Assembly: GCA_020809705.1 (NCBI GenBank) | Contig: CP085835.1 | Coordinates: 2,728,001-2,792,000, forward strand | Origin: Calonectria ilicicola | Taxonomy: Eukaryota > Ascomycota > Sordariomycetes > Hypocreales > Nectriaceae | DNA: 64,000 bases | Reading direction: 5' to 3' | Shown here: one piece after another, positions 11,401 to 22,398 of the stretch | Layout of the letters: each line of letters begins with the position of its first letter | Position numbering within the stretch: position 1 is the stretch's first letter | Program-made: the position numbers and the translations under genes | Notes under the pieces: generated by a model | The model's database searches: none | What the model was told of the DNA's origin: nothing | Seen by the model: the letters and a program-made list of their open reading frames with translations, nothing else

Positions 11401-12685
11401 TGTCCCAACGGAAATGACCTTTCTGGACCTCTCCCACTTTTCTACCAATAACATCATGAGGATAGCTACAAAGAGGGCCAAAAGATATGTCATTGAGAAG
11501 TTAAATGAGGATGAGTTAAACTTTCAGGATGACATGGGAGATACTATGCTGATGACCGCAGCGAAGCTGTGGGACCTTCACACAATTCAGCACCTTCGCC
11601 GGCAAAACGCTGATATCTCCAAAAAGAATAAGGACCATGAAATGGCATTTTCTTTACTTCTTAAAGAGGAGACCCAAGATATATATGTCAACAAGCTGGA
11701 AGCCAGAGGCAATTCTCATGCAGACATTGGAAATCATATCATTTTCCCAGGGAATACGAAGATGAATCCATGGAGCTTTACAGCTCGGGAAATGAAAATC
11801 GAGGGGATCATTAACCAACTGATTCCTGACAATTTCAAGGCAGCGGGCTGGCTGGGTAAGAAAGCTCTGCGACGAGCAATTATCAACCACTATTCACTAG
11901 TAGTCGACAAACTACTCGAATGTGGGGCTACAGTCAACACAACCTTTTCTACTGACAAGTTCACTCCCGCTTTGACTCCCCTTCATTTGGCTTGTTCGCT
12001 ACCAATGCCGATCGATATTGAGATATATTCTTTTGATTTCTGCGAAAATACATCTCTTCACGTTGGCGTCTCTATCCATAATGACCTCATGAGTGAGAGG
12101 GATAAGATTTGGGAAAGGCAAGGTGGCAATTTTGGGAAGCCTGCCCTATCTGATGACTCCCAGAAGACTTTAATCAGACCTTTTGATTCTATTGTCAACG
12201 CTCTCATCAAATGCCATGCGGTTGTTAACAAAGTGGTCAATATTGAGGAGATAGAGGTCAAGAAGGTCTCGACAACCCAAAGGGTTGTCCAGAGTATCAA
12301 AGTTCCCACAACTCCTCTAGCTCTTGCAGTGAAGAATCAGTATTTCACTCTTGTGAGCTCGCTGCTTAAAGCTAAAGCAGACATATCAACAGTCGACAAG
12401 GATGATATTGACAGCTTGGTAGAATCATTGAAAACTCGAATCAATTCTAGACGCCTTTGGGCACGCTACAATACAGTTGGAGATTTGAATTGTCACGACT
12501 ACTGCGCCCTACTATTAGACATGACCATTCCTAAGCTTAGGTTTTCATGTAGCGACGGCACTATGGATGGATCTAGTTTTAATTTGACAGACCAAATTAC
12601 CTTTTACGGCGACTCTCCCTATCCCCAAATTCGTCGACCGAGGATGCGAACTCCAACAACTTCTTTCGAACGTTTCCTCTTGTAA
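8416..12685 (+). CDS. NACHT-ankyrin NLR-type protein with TIR/SEFIR-like N-terminal domain, possibly frameshifted
   Basis: Exons read by eye: 8416-8476, 8550-9555, 9610-9634, 9692-10273, 10342-12685. Every listed junction has GT-AG ends and keeps the frame. Domains in order: (1) an N-terminal domain with YFVVYAHDND, an amphipathic helix, DRVILFYSELLQKYYE, GFHHVLTELAFLK and GIISVSL, whose strand-helix order resembles TIR/SEFIR folds; (2) a NACHT with Walker A GKPGVGKS, split by two introns, and Walker B VFFVVDGLDEV; (3) a helical region ending VHFNALEFF; (4) weak ankyrin-like repeats (WTPLWWAVLGRHDSMVKLLL, TPLHLAC). Such proteins are fungal NLRs of self/non-self recognition. Two problems: within exon 2 the frame must shift between about 9187 and 9390 (either an intron 9187-9283 or an indel), and near 12630 a second open frame continues to 12792 with coding character, reachable by a weak intron 12541-12590 or an indel. 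It may therefore be a decaying gene. Function is inferred from domains only. Confidence 0.72.
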
Positions 12686-13207
12686 CTCCAGGAAGGGTCG
12701 AGAAAAGCGCTTTTGAAAAGGAAGAGTCGGAAGAAGTTCTTCTCAATATGATAAATGATGCTCTTGAGAGGCACAAGTCAGAGTCAAAATGACCCAAGTT
12801 CTTACGATGATATAAAATTATGAAGCAAGCAGCGCGGGAAATACCCGGCCTAACAGTCACGACCAGAGGAATCCATTTTCGAGATGAAAACACGACAACT
12901 AAACCGAAAATAGAGGCAAATCTGAAATAATTAAGGCGGAATAAAGAATACGGCGGGATTTTTTTTTTTTTTTTTCATTCAACAGTTTGTAAGGGATTCA
13001 ATGTTTCAGAAAGATTTATGGACAAATTCAGTGAAGACTCATTCGCTAGATATTCAACGAGATGCATCAAATGATGCATCTCGGATCTAAAAAGAATTAT
13101 CGTTTCCATTTAGAGTTCTTTTAGCACTGCCTTGCTTGCCCTTGGGATTTATCATTGGAATGCAAATTTACTTTATCTGCCTTTCTTACCCGCTTTGCGG
13201 TTTCATC

Positions 13208-13370
13208 CATCACTAGCTATAGAGGCCACAGGTTACATTGGAGCCGACTGCAGTCGTGACCACCTTCCTTTTACCTTTATCCAGATTCCGGCTAGTCTAG
13301 GCATCTGACTTGCGTGACAGCCGTCTGTTTGAGCGATTGAGACCACCTGTGAGTGTGACATCATCCTTTT
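13208..13370 (+). repeat. Dispersed repeat, short copy (partner at 42705-43121)
   Basis: CACTAGCTATAGAGGCCACA followed by GGTTACATT recurs, with small differences, at about 42714. GAGTGTGACA after a GAGACCA segment recurs at about 43096-43120. Internal pieces (GTGACCACC; TCTAGGCAT) also match in order. The copy here is about 160 bases and the partner about 415, so this is a decayed or internally deleted copy. The partner lies just upstream of a NACHT-WD40 gene, so this copy may be what is left of a similar NLR 5' region. Confidence 0.6.
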
Positions 13371-14395
13371 ACATTTAATACCCTGGAGATCCAAACCGAC
13401 GTACAGAAACCTTCCTTGCTTCTCCTCTTGCTTGAGTGATCATTGATTGTTAATCGGGCAGTACAGACGCTCTTCACAACTTTAGAGAAGAAGATTGATG
13501 TTGTTTTACAAAAGGACACCTGCAAGCTGGTCTTCATTTGGGTGATAGGTGGCGAGCGCCACCTGAATAACCGAAGGGCCGCAAAGTGGTGGGTGTAGTA
13601 TGTGAGGTTTGCGGTCTCGTGGCTATCACGGTAAGTTGGCAGTTTGTTCGTTTGGAGGGTTACCTCTTGGGTATCTTTGTAGGTTTTGAAATTTAATTGT
13701 ATCAAATGATTTGCCCCTCGGCCTTCCAACTATGCTTCCCTATGTGAACGAAGATCATGAACCTCCAGACACGAAATTTACTCGAATGAACCTCCTTTAA
13801 GAGAACGAGGAAATATTGATGGTTCATTTAGTCTGGGCCACATGAGGTATCGAGGTGTCGCTGGGGAAATTCCATCCTTGTCCTTCAAAGCGTAACAGCG
13901 ATACCGAGCTTGGCATAGAATGTTGTGCTGTTCCTAATGATTGATTCATCCATCTATAAAGAAAACAAGCGATCAAAATCAATGAGCCAGAAGGGATTAA
14001 CTTTTGTTTCTTTGGATATTTTGAAATTGAATCACTATATTTCGGTCGAAACCTTTATCCACAAAGTATATGATCCGCTACTAAGTTTAGCTATTGGATT
14101 TATCATCTTTGATTCTTTGTTATGACTTGGTTCTGAAACACCGAGTTCTGTTCTGAAGATTGACTCACAAAGAAACTGGTGGGATTTTGAGTTACAAGTA
14201 TCCGGTGCTGACATTTGTTCCTTTATTTTAAATTTAACTTGAATGATCAAAGTGACCGATTCTTTGTTTCACTTAACCCTTCACTTTTCTAAGATACAAA
14301 CTAGTATCATTGTTCTTTTCAATGAACTCCTGAACACAGAAAGTAAATTTAGAAAAGTCTGGAATACCCATAGAAACACCCATTGCTTTGAGAAG

Positions 14396-14403
14396 TATAA
14401 ATA
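14396..14403 (+). promoter_or_regulatory. TATA box-like site upstream of gene-family copy 1
   Basis: TATAAATA is followed about 25 bases later by TTTATCCAG. The same pair (TATAAATA, TTTTATCCAG) precedes the intact copy at 16982. The distance to the ATG at 14816 is about 410 bases, much longer than in the intact copy, so there may be a 5' UTR intron or inserted DNA here. Confidence 0.35.
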
Positions 14404-14815
14404 CAGCTGATTCCGCTCCTATTTATCCAGAAAATAACTCAACATTAACAACTGTAAGGATTCGCACTTCCGATTAAGTCTAATAGCCCGCTGGACCAAA
14501 GCATAAGTCAATAATCACTATGCTCGTGATTACCGGTGCGGATAACAACTGCTAAGAACAATGGGGCCCCGTACGCCAGTCAACTGTTGGGCCTAGGCTG
14601 GAACACCAACCTTCAAAGTTTTCATGAATTTCGGTTCTAAAGGCAGGTGCGAGGTCAACCAAGAAGGGAGCACCTATCTATACAAATGGGTTTTGTAATC
14701 ATTGGTACTGTCAGTAGCAGTATCTGTACCATGCGATCAACTCTCATATACCCGTGTACAGCACAACTCTGATCAAACTTTCCATACCAGATCTTCTTAT
14801 TTAACCAAATACAAT

Positions 14816-15286
14816 ATGGAGATCTCTGAGTTGTCTTCCACGCCCAAATCGAGTTGCCTTTGCACCCAGATTGTGGAATCCTTCGAGGCAAGTCAGAGAT
14901 TCCACAACTCTGAGCAATTGGCACAGTCTCCGTTTATCAATGATGAACAGATGACTGCAATTGTCGTTATAATCCAGGCCGAAGACCAGAAGGCAGATCC
15001 CGACGCATACCCTGGCTCCGATGACCCGGATTTTGGCGGTGAGATCGAGGGCCGGTTTTAGAGATCCGACTGCAGGTGTGAACGACATTCCAAGACTAAG
15101 TCAGTGGCTACAGTGTTGGCACTGCCGACTACTTTCGAGGCCGATGCCAGTGGCAGATATTGCTGAACTTTACTAGCTCACCTTCAGGGCGGGACTGGTG
15201 ATGTCTCTTGTGACGTTATGATCAGAGACAGAGTAAAGCATTGGCATAAGGGAGTGTACCGCCTGTTACCAGTGAATGCGATATAG
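14816..15286 (+). pseudogene. Copy 1 of an unrecognised small tandem gene family, two in-frame stops
   Basis: One frame runs from ATG 14816 to TAG 15284-15286 and is broken by TAG at 15059-15061 and TGA at 15164-15166. The N-terminal half has SSCLCTQIVESF, then RFHNSEQLAQSPFINDEQ and MTAIVVIIQ. After the first stop, DCRCERHSKTKSVATVLAL and TLLAHLQGGTGDVSCD align with WYCRLHPREMVMVIGLPAT and TLLSHFKKEASDIFCD of the intact copy at 16982. The family has no function I know. The Cys-rich start (CLC) and the conserved RFHN..EL..SP.IND core are its clearest features. The first TAG aligns with a Gln/Trp-like position of the intact copy, so a C-to-T or G-to-A change could explain it. I infer a pseudogene; the first half alone could still give an 81-residue product. 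Confidence 0.55.
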
Positions 15287-15701
15287 CCAATCCTGATTTT
15301 AAGGTCACTTACAAGAACGTAAGTATGGTTGATTTCCAAAGATGTGTTAGATTCTTGATAGGCCCCAGCATTATCATGGCGGCATTCGTCTCTCACTTGG
15401 CGCTACTACGATGAATTCCTCCTTTAGTGGACGAATTCTCCCTCTATAACACTAACATCTGGGTTGGATTGGATGATTTGAACTGGGGCAGACAAAGCAT
15501 TTTAATACTGAGCTCTAATAGAATTTTTATCAAGGTATTGGAGATAACATTTCTAGGTCACTACAACGTTCGGTCACTTTCTTGCGTTGGATTTGTATCT
15601 GTAAGCCTTATTTAGTGTATTGGCCTTGCTGAATAGCTAGAGTTTTGTACAGAAGATAAAAAAAATATAAGTATCTTTTTGTCAGTTGTTAATACATCGC
15701 C

Positions 15702-15920
15702 TTGAACTTCAGGTCCCGATTTGGAGGCATGAAAAGACCTGCAAATTGCATTTCAAAGGTCAACAAGTCGCTGCAGTGTGCACTTTCCACCTCTTTATAC
15801 AGCAAGTATTGGAAAGCCATACTTGCCTACCTTCCAAATAGACTGAGTGAAGTGTTGTACTATGTTATGCTAAACGATGATATGATATGTTACGATCCCT
15901 TGACGACCTACATTAATTAG
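15702..15920 (+). pseudogene. C-terminal fragment related to the same small gene family
   Basis: An open frame of 72 residues contains YWKAILAYLPNRLSEVL, which aligns with FWQVVLAHFQDRPSEVF in copy 3 and more weakly with SYCVTLLSHFKKEASDIF in copy 2. No N-terminal half precedes it. The sequence just upstream (about 15597-15660, with CTTGCTGAATAGCTAGA) resembles the sequence downstream of copy 3 (about 19820-19850, CTTGCTGGATAGCTAGA), so a larger segment was duplicated and then decayed. Confidence 0.4.
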
Positions 15921-16846
15921 CTAACGAGGGAGCCCGGAACGGCCCCGCCATGTGGACCCGCTCACATGGATGGGGACGACGTCGGGGAACTTAGCCCAGA
16001 GCAGGCATCGTTCTTTGATATACATTTTCCCTACGGTAATCATCCCGCTGAGTGATCAAACCTACGGTGTGTGGCCTCACCACACAGTACACACCTGTTG
16101 CAGTAGTCAGCCTGTACCGAACCGTGACCTCACTGTGGTTCTGTTCACGACATGATGTCCTGGCATGATCGTACGTTTTCAGGTGGATGGCGTTTAATTG
16201 CGTTTAATTTAGTTGTGCTTGGATATATAAATTTCTTTTTTCTTTTTTCTCGGTTTGGCCAACATGACCCTTCTTTCCTTTAATTTTCTTACTACTACCT
16301 TGTAATTCATTTCCTAGACTGATCCACTCATTCTGTTTGCTGAACCGATGAAGTCATCACCCTTGGCAATATTTAAGAATTTCGCAACTATAATCAATTA
16401 AAAACTATTAGCAGAGTTTAAAATTTGCGACGATCGTTTAGGATAAGGTCAATCATGTCGAAATCCTGTCGTTGCGATCTCATCTCGGAAGACAAGGAAT
16501 CGTGAACGAGCTATAATAACATTCAGTCAGTTAGCCTAGCCTAAGTCATCGCTTGCCACCCACTGGCTCAAAATTCGGAGCAAGGGGTGGGACAGGCGCT
16601 AAGGCTCAATAAAATTAAGTTTAGTACATAGCTATCAAAGCTAAAGATAGTATACATCAAAGGGGAATAGGCCTAATAATAGCCATTGATGCTTTGAATT
16701 TTTGTCTTATTTTTTGTTGTTCACTATCTTCCACAAGTGCTCATCGATGTGTTTTGGTTGATTTTATGAGAATATTAATTTGAGTATCAAAAATGAATTC
16801 AAATTATTCCCAGCCCACCTAAATATAGAAATTGTGATCACGATCA
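15921..16846. other. Intergenic stretch, AT-rich, nothing recognised
   Basis: About 0.9 kb of mostly AT-rich sequence upstream of the intact gene-family copy. No coding motif or RNA gene is visible. The plus-strand open frame at 15952-16155 shows no family resemblance. Confidence 0.45.
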
Positions 16847-16854
16847 TATAAATA
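16847..16854 (+). promoter_or_regulatory. TATA box of the intact small-family gene
   Basis: TATAAATA lies 128 bases before the ATG at 16982 and is followed by a TTTTATCCAG element. The same arrangement occurs at 14396, upstream of copy 1. Confidence 0.5.
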
Positions 16855-16981
16855 TGACTTCTGTCGACTTAAACCTTTTATCCAGTCCTTAACTTAAGAC
16901 CATCTGCTACAGCACTCAGAAACTCTCATACCCCTATACCAATATTGATTCGCCTTCTGGCGATAAAAAGCGGTCTGCAAG

Positions 16982-17512
16982 ATGGATCCGACGCTTGAAG
17001 AAAGTTGTCTTTGCAATGGAATGCGAGAAGTTCTATCCCATGGCCAAAGATTTCACAATCCCGAAGAATTGGAACGATCCCCCTTGATAAATGACAGAGG
17101 TATAGCGGCAGTGCTTGTCATGAGACATGCTACATTTCGGAAAGCATATGCACAATACAAGTCATGCCCTTGGCTTACGAAAATTTTATTCCAGAATAAA
17201 CCTGAAGGCGAGACATGGAAATATCAGTGGTATTGCCGTTTGCATCCAAGAGAGATGGTCATGGTGATAGGACTGCCTGCTACATTCAGAATGGATCCCG
17301 ACCTCAGCTACTGCGTGACACTGCTTTCTCACTTTAAGAAGGAAGCTAGCGATATCTTTTGCGATCTATTGTCGGAAGAAGGCTTTGTTCGTTGGCATGA
17401 TGCATTATTTTGTCCTTTTTATGAAAATAATGGGACTACTTTTCCGTCATATCCATTCTTTGAGGATGTGCAGTTTGAACATGACCCCGTGCAAGACCTC
17501 ATTCATCGATGA
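16982..17512 (+). CDS. Copy 2 of an unrecognised small gene family; the only open copy
   Basis: A single uninterrupted frame of 176 residues starts MDPTLEESCLCNGMREVL. I do not recognise the family. Shared features with the neighbouring copies are the CLC near residue 10, RFHNPEELERSPLINDRG in the first third, a WYCRLHP segment in the middle, and SYCVTLLSHFKKEASDIFCD in the second half. The closing segment is acidic and aromatic. There is no signal peptide or membrane segment, so it is probably intracellular. A TATAAATA box 128 bases upstream supports expression. Flanking copies at 14816, 15702 and 18857 carry stops, frameshifts or only fragments, so this looks like the surviving member of a local duplication. 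Alternative readings: a young lineage-specific gene, or a domain once part of a larger protein. Confidence 0.6.
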   Translation: MDPTLEESCLCNGMREVLSHGQRFHNPEELERSPLINDRGIAAVLVMRHATFRKAYAQYKSCPWLTKILFQNKPEGETWKYQWYCRLHPREMVMVIGLPATFRMDPDLSYCVTLLSHFKKEASDIFCDLLSEEGFVRWHDALFCPFYENNGTTFPSYPFFEDVQFEHDPVQDLIHR

Positions 17513-18654
17513 TATTGATGACGTTGGAATGGGTATAAACTCATATTGATTGGTTGAATTTGGCAAGAAGAAATACACTATAAATAGATATGTTGATGGA
17601 TTTACTAAAGTACAATTTGGAGTTCTTTATCAAAGGCCATTATTCTTTTTGACTGGCTTCGTTTCAAGTGAATTTGCGCATTTGATTGTCGGTACATCTC
17701 AAAAAAATTAAATTGAATTCATAAAGATCCTGGAACTGGAGTCCCAATATTGAAGACGGTGGCAATTTCTTTCTTTTATTCAAAGTTTTTGATTTCTGTA
17801 ATGATCATGTAATTGACGACGTCAGAAGACAAATTATTGGCTGGTAATCTCATTGGTTCTAATCATAGAAAGGGGTAACAATCAGTATAACACATTAAAG
17901 GTTGATCTTAAAACATCGTAGCGTAATGATCAAATTTATTCACAAAGAAATTAATTCACTCAAGTTCTGCTAGAATGCAATAAGCTTTGATTCTTTGATG
18001 TCCATTCTTTTTGAAGGTCTGGACTCTTTTCAAAAGATCATCAACAAAGAAAGCGAGCTAGTGCCAAGCATTAGCCACAAGACGTAGATATTCCTTTTTT
18101 TTCTTTTTTTAAATTCTTTCCTGCATCTTCATTTCGAAATGTTGATGTAACTTATTCTTTCTTTTGGTTTCTTTTGTTTCAATACTCTCCTAAAAAAAAA
18201 CAGTAAATCTTATCACGCCGTTTTCTGGGAACATCTGAACGACAGGAACAATACTTGAAATGGCTGAGTCAGAACAAATGTGCTCTTTTCTTGGATAATT
18301 ACAAATATGATAGTTCCCACTCCAAAGTTTTCATCTGAATCACAACTCAAAACATTTAAAGAGCGATACTGTTTTTCACCATGCACGCATACTCAATAGC
18401 TGAAGTGTTAAGATTACAGCAGCCCTTTGACTCAAACTGAAAGAAAACCCTTTTTGGATTCGGCCACTGTCAAGTGCTAGGTATGAGCCGCATTTTATGC
18501 ATTTAATGAACTCTTGGCCGCATGCCGATACTTGCTGTTTTTCTTTCCCTTTTCTTAAGAGGATGTGTCCTTCAAAGGCAGGGATATTTTGAATACGGAT
18601 CAATCAATCAACAGCTAAGGAAATACACAAGAAGTCTTCCACTTTTGCATTTAC
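17513..18654. other. Intergenic AT-rich stretch
   Basis: About 1.1 kb, strongly AT-rich with T and A runs (for example around 18093-18112 and 18191-18200). No gene or RNA is supported. The minus-strand open frame at 18376-18603 has no recognisable motif. Confidence 0.45.
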
Positions 18655-18790
18655 AGTATCATACGGTCTAAAGGGTACATATTACCGCATTACCACTGCA
18701 TCCAGCAGGCAACCATTATCAGACTACTCCTCAGGTGACTAAGTTAGAGCTACCTCTCAAAGGGGCTATCCGCATATCTACGCAAGAAGT
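18655..18790 (+). repeat. Dispersed repeat upstream of copy 3 (partner at 33130-33260)
   Basis: AAAGGGTACA, then GCATCCAGCAGGCAA and CTACCTCTCAAAGGGGCTAT, recur in the same order and spacing at about 33148-33250 as AAAGGGTACA, GCATCTAGCAGGCAA and CTGCCTCTCACAGGGGATAT. Similarity stops before the coding part, so only the upstream segment was copied to the second site. Confidence 0.6.
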
Positions 18791-18856
18791 CTTCCACCCC
18801 TACACCGAGTTGACCCAACACTCAACCAAAAGAAGCTGCTTCCGTCATCTCCAACA

Positions 18857-19580
18857 ATGTCTGAGCTGTCGCCCACTCTCTTCGAGTTGCCTCTGCTCTC
18901 GGGTTGTGCAATCTCTCGATCAAGAGCGGAGATTCCGCAACTTGGCTGAGTTAGAGGCACTGTCTACTTCCCAGCTCATCATTAATGAACACATGACGGC
19001 AGTCATCGTCATTGTCCAACCAGAAGGTCAGGAGGCAGAGCAAAACCTCAAATCATGCCTAATGAATATTAAATTAATGGCTTTCCTGAGCGATCAAATT
19101 GGGTTATACTGGATTTGGCCCGCTCTATTATGGTCCAATGTCCTCACATCCCTGTGGAACTTTGGGAGGAAGTGGTAATGACGACAATTGACTTGTCAAA
19201 TATGATCATGATAAAGTATCACATTGATGGTAAAGACGTTTGGAAAATACTACACCAAATGTTTTGGGATGACGTTAACCCCATGATGGATAACAGACCT
19301 GACGTTGTATATTTGCGTGTAATTGGATTAAAGGCTATTGTTCACATCCATCATGCCCTGACTATTTTAAGGTGAATTTTGGCAATGAACTCGAAGGCCC
19401 TGTCTGGAGGTGCGGCCAGAAGTGTGTATCGCATTCCGAGGATCAAGTGGTGACGGTGCTGACACTTGCCATTACCTTACAAAAAAAGTTTTGGCAAGTT
19501 GTGCTTGCCCACTTCCAAGACAGGCCCAGTGAGGTTTTTGCGAGATCATGCCAGAAGACAGCGCCAAGCGTTGGTATGAA
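18857..19580 (+). pseudogene. Copy 3 of the small gene family, frameshifted and split
   Basis: ATG at 18857 opens MSELSPT, matching the start of copy 1, but the frame slips by one base at once: the conserved SSSCLCSRVVQSL and RRFRNLAELEAL are in the neighbouring frame. After MTAVIVIVQPEG the alignment to copy 2 ends. About 330 bases of other sequence follow (19060-19390), including an open frame with HIPVELWEEVVM. Then the C-terminal half resumes as VWRCGQKCVSHSEDQVVTVL and FWQVVLAHFQDRPSEVF. The order of the pieces and the frame slip support a pseudogene with an insertion. The segment at 19115-19375 could be an unrelated small open frame. Confidence 0.5.
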
Positions 19581-19759
19581 CTCGCATTCCCACTTGAAGA
19601 GACCTTTACTATGCCGCCGAAAGGCACCCTTATTTCCGGAGATGTGAGTACTCTTCGAGCGAGTGTTGGTGATAGTGTCAGTGGGGGCTGGAGTGTGAAA
19701 GGGTGGACCAAAGCTTTGGAGGAGGCGAGATTTTGGCTTTTATCAGTTGTAAGATAGCA

Positions 19760-20621
19760 TGTTCTATTTGAATGAACACAGGTTTTCTCAACGTCAAGCT
19801 CTATTTGATATATTGACTTGACCTTGCTGGATAGCTAGACTCTTGTGTAGGGGGGAATTTTATCTCATTCACACACTCTATTCAATTTTATTCAAGAGCC
19901 ACTTTGCAAAAAGTAAAGTTCCAGGTTTCAAATTTCAATCTAGACATAAATCGCGTATTTAAATCAATTTGGTTTTGATAGAGGCCCGCAGAATGTTTTT
20001 TTCGCGTGTGACGATAACCGATGGCTGCGCCATACATACCATTATCGTCGTTTCCCCTAAATATCTGCAATTTCCATCAAAGATGTTCATTATCATTTGC
20101 TAATGAATGATGGTTTCATTCGAACCTTGTCTATCTAGATTACGAGAATCATTCGACACTGAAAGAAATCAGTAGATAAAAATGCAATGGTGCAAAGAGT
20201 AAATATAAAATTTGAGGTTGCGGGAAATTTTGTTATTAGTGTAAGAAAATATGAGACTGTTTCAGAATACACGCAACGCCCCCCTGCCTGTAAAGTATTC
20301 AGGTCATAGAAACACTACCGGTTACCGAACCTTCCGTATTCGGTGTAATTAGTTCGCCTATTTTCTCGGTTTCGTAACCTTGATTGAACACCGCTTACAA
20401 AGCTAACATGCAGGCGGTTAGATCGTGCAGGGAACCGCGCAAAGTTTATGAACGCAAGACTTGCATTGTGTGTGCATGCACAATTGATTCGAAATGGGAC
20501 GCTGTTGGTTCATTTTTATATCATGTTTGTTATTTATATATATAACTATGTAATTTCATCAACTGGTCAGAGACCAATCATCTACAAGAATATATTCCAT
20601 TATTTCGTTGTTCATGTTCAT
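19760..20621. other. Intergenic stretch, nothing recognised
   Basis: AT-rich sequence between the decayed gene-family copy and the 3' end of the GMC oxidoreductase gene. A segment at about 19820-19850 resembles 15620-15650, part of the local duplication. No gene is supported. Confidence 0.45.
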
Positions 20622-22398
20622 TTAAGCCTTGCCTGCAATGATGGCGGCGGCCTGCTCGCTAAGAGCATAGATGGGTGCTTGGACGTGAGCACTCAGCGAC
20701 ACGGGGATAACTGAAGCATCAACAACGCGCAGGCCCTCAACTCCCTTGACACGGAAGTCAGTGTCAACAACCTTGCCCATGGAGCAGGTTCCAGCAACGT
20801 GCCATGTGGTGGCACTGGTCATGGCCACTCGCTGGTCGAGCTTCTCATCGCTGTCGTCGAGCGCCAGAGGCTCAGCAGGGAGACCTGGGGGAACGGTCTC
20901 GCCAGCAATGTGCTTGGCGAACTTGCCGCCCAGCATGAATCGGGTCAGCTGTCGCAGACCCTCACGGAAGACGTACTTGTCCACCTCAGTGGAAAGGTAG
21001 TTAAGATCGACTGTGATGAACCGATTAGCTTCCGGAACTTCCGGTGGCGAACAACAAAAAGGCGCGAAACTTACTCTTAGGGGCATCCTGAGGGTTAGCC
21101 GACTTCAGGGAGACAGTACCCCTGGAGGTGGGTAGGAAGCTGACAACAGCAGTGGTGATGTGCTCGGTATCCATTGGCACACCGGGGAAGGGAACCTTAG
21201 CATAGAGCATGATGTTCTCGAGGAAGGTTCGGGTGTTCTTGAGGAGAGAGTGCTTGGTAGGGTCAGGCTTAGCACCCTCGTCCTTCTCAATGGCCTCAGC
21301 GAGACCCTCCTTGGGGACTGTGGTGGAAATGATCCAGTCCATGGGCACGCCCTGAGCATACTGTGGCTGGGCCCAGAGAGGGTTGGGCGCGCCGAGAGTG
21401 TGGCCAGCCTGAGGGTCGCTCACGCGCCAGTGCTGGAAGAAGGACTGGTGATCAGAGAGGTTCTTGCCAACCTCCGGGAGATCGACAACAGACTCGACGC
21501 CAACCTCCTTCAGGTCAGCGGCGGCGCCGATACCCGAAAGCTGCAAAAGCTGGGGCGAACGGAAGGCACCCGCGGAAGAAATGACAGTCTTGGCGGAGAC
21601 GGTGGTGCCATCAGCAAGCTCAACTCCAGTGGCCTTGGGGGTCTCGCCGGTGGTGTCCAAGAGAACCTTGTTGACGGCAGTGTTGAAGCGGATCTCAACA
21701 CCGTCGAGAGGGTAGAGACCGGCATACTGGCGCTTACCCTCAAATCGAGCCTCGCAAATGTAGGCACGACCAAGGTTCTCACCACAGTTCTGGTCATTGT
21801 TGGGGAGACCATGCACACCGAGCTCTTCCCAAGCAGCAGCAGCATCATCACCCAGAGGGAAGTGTCGGTTCATGCTCTCAGCAGAGACGACGTGGATGGG
21901 GCCATCCTTGCCGTGCTCTTCAGAGTCGCTGTACCAGGTCTCAGCCTTCTTGAACCAAGGCACTTGGTTCTTGTAAGTGTAGCGCTCATCACCAACGAGC
22001 TCAGCCCACTCGTCATAGTCGACAGAGTGTCCACGGGTCCAGCCACCTTTTTACGATTCAAAGAATGTGGTTAGCCGACTCCATCATTTTTAACCTTATA
22101 TCCGAAAAATGCTCAACTTACCAGAGTTAATTGCTGAGCCACCGCCCAAACCCTTTCCGGAGTTGATAGTGACAGAACGGTTGAAGACGCCCGGCATCTT
22201 CTCAGTAGTGTACTGCCAGTCCAAATCTCCACCCAGGTTGAGAGTCTGGGGGTTCTGGACATCAGCACGCTCACGAGTGTCCTGACCGGCCTCGATGAGG
22301 AGGATCTTGGCGTTCTCGTCATACTGGTGCAGACGGCTGGCCACGATGGAGCCTGAAAGGCCACCACCCACAATAACGTAGTCGTATGTAGAGCTCAT
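20622..22398 (-). CDS. GMC-family FAD-dependent oxidoreductase
   Basis: Three exons, 22398-22122, 22046-21075 and 21010-20622, give 545 residues. Both introns have GT-AG ends (GTAAGT donors) and keep the frame. Near the N-terminus, YDYVIVGGGLSGSIVASRL is the FAD-binding dinucleotide motif, followed by an acidic residue ending the second strand (LLIEAG). GKGLGGGSAINSG is the GMC signature 1 region, and SSAGAFRSPQLLQLSGIG is the signature 2 region. The C-terminal part has WHVAGTCSMG (active-site His) and VVDASVIPVSLSAHVQAPIY, with the second His position. The family oxidises alcohols, sugars, choline or aryl alcohols; the substrate cannot be told from sequence. The start Met directly precedes the FAD motif and no signal peptide is visible, so it is probably intracellular. 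In-frame codons continue upstream to 22443, but the Met at 22398 fits the family best. High GC at third positions suggests good expression. Confidence 0.93.

Larger units (their letters stand above)
12793..14815. other. Intergenic stretch with poly-T run and a dispersed repeat
   Basis: Mostly AT-rich sequence without a supported gene. It contains a run of T at about 12960-12976 and the dispersed repeat listed at 13208-13370. TATAAATA at 14396-14403 followed by TTTATCCAG resembles the core promoter of the intact copy of the small gene family (16847). The minus-strand open frame at 13361-13729 has no recognisable motif. Confidence 0.45.
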
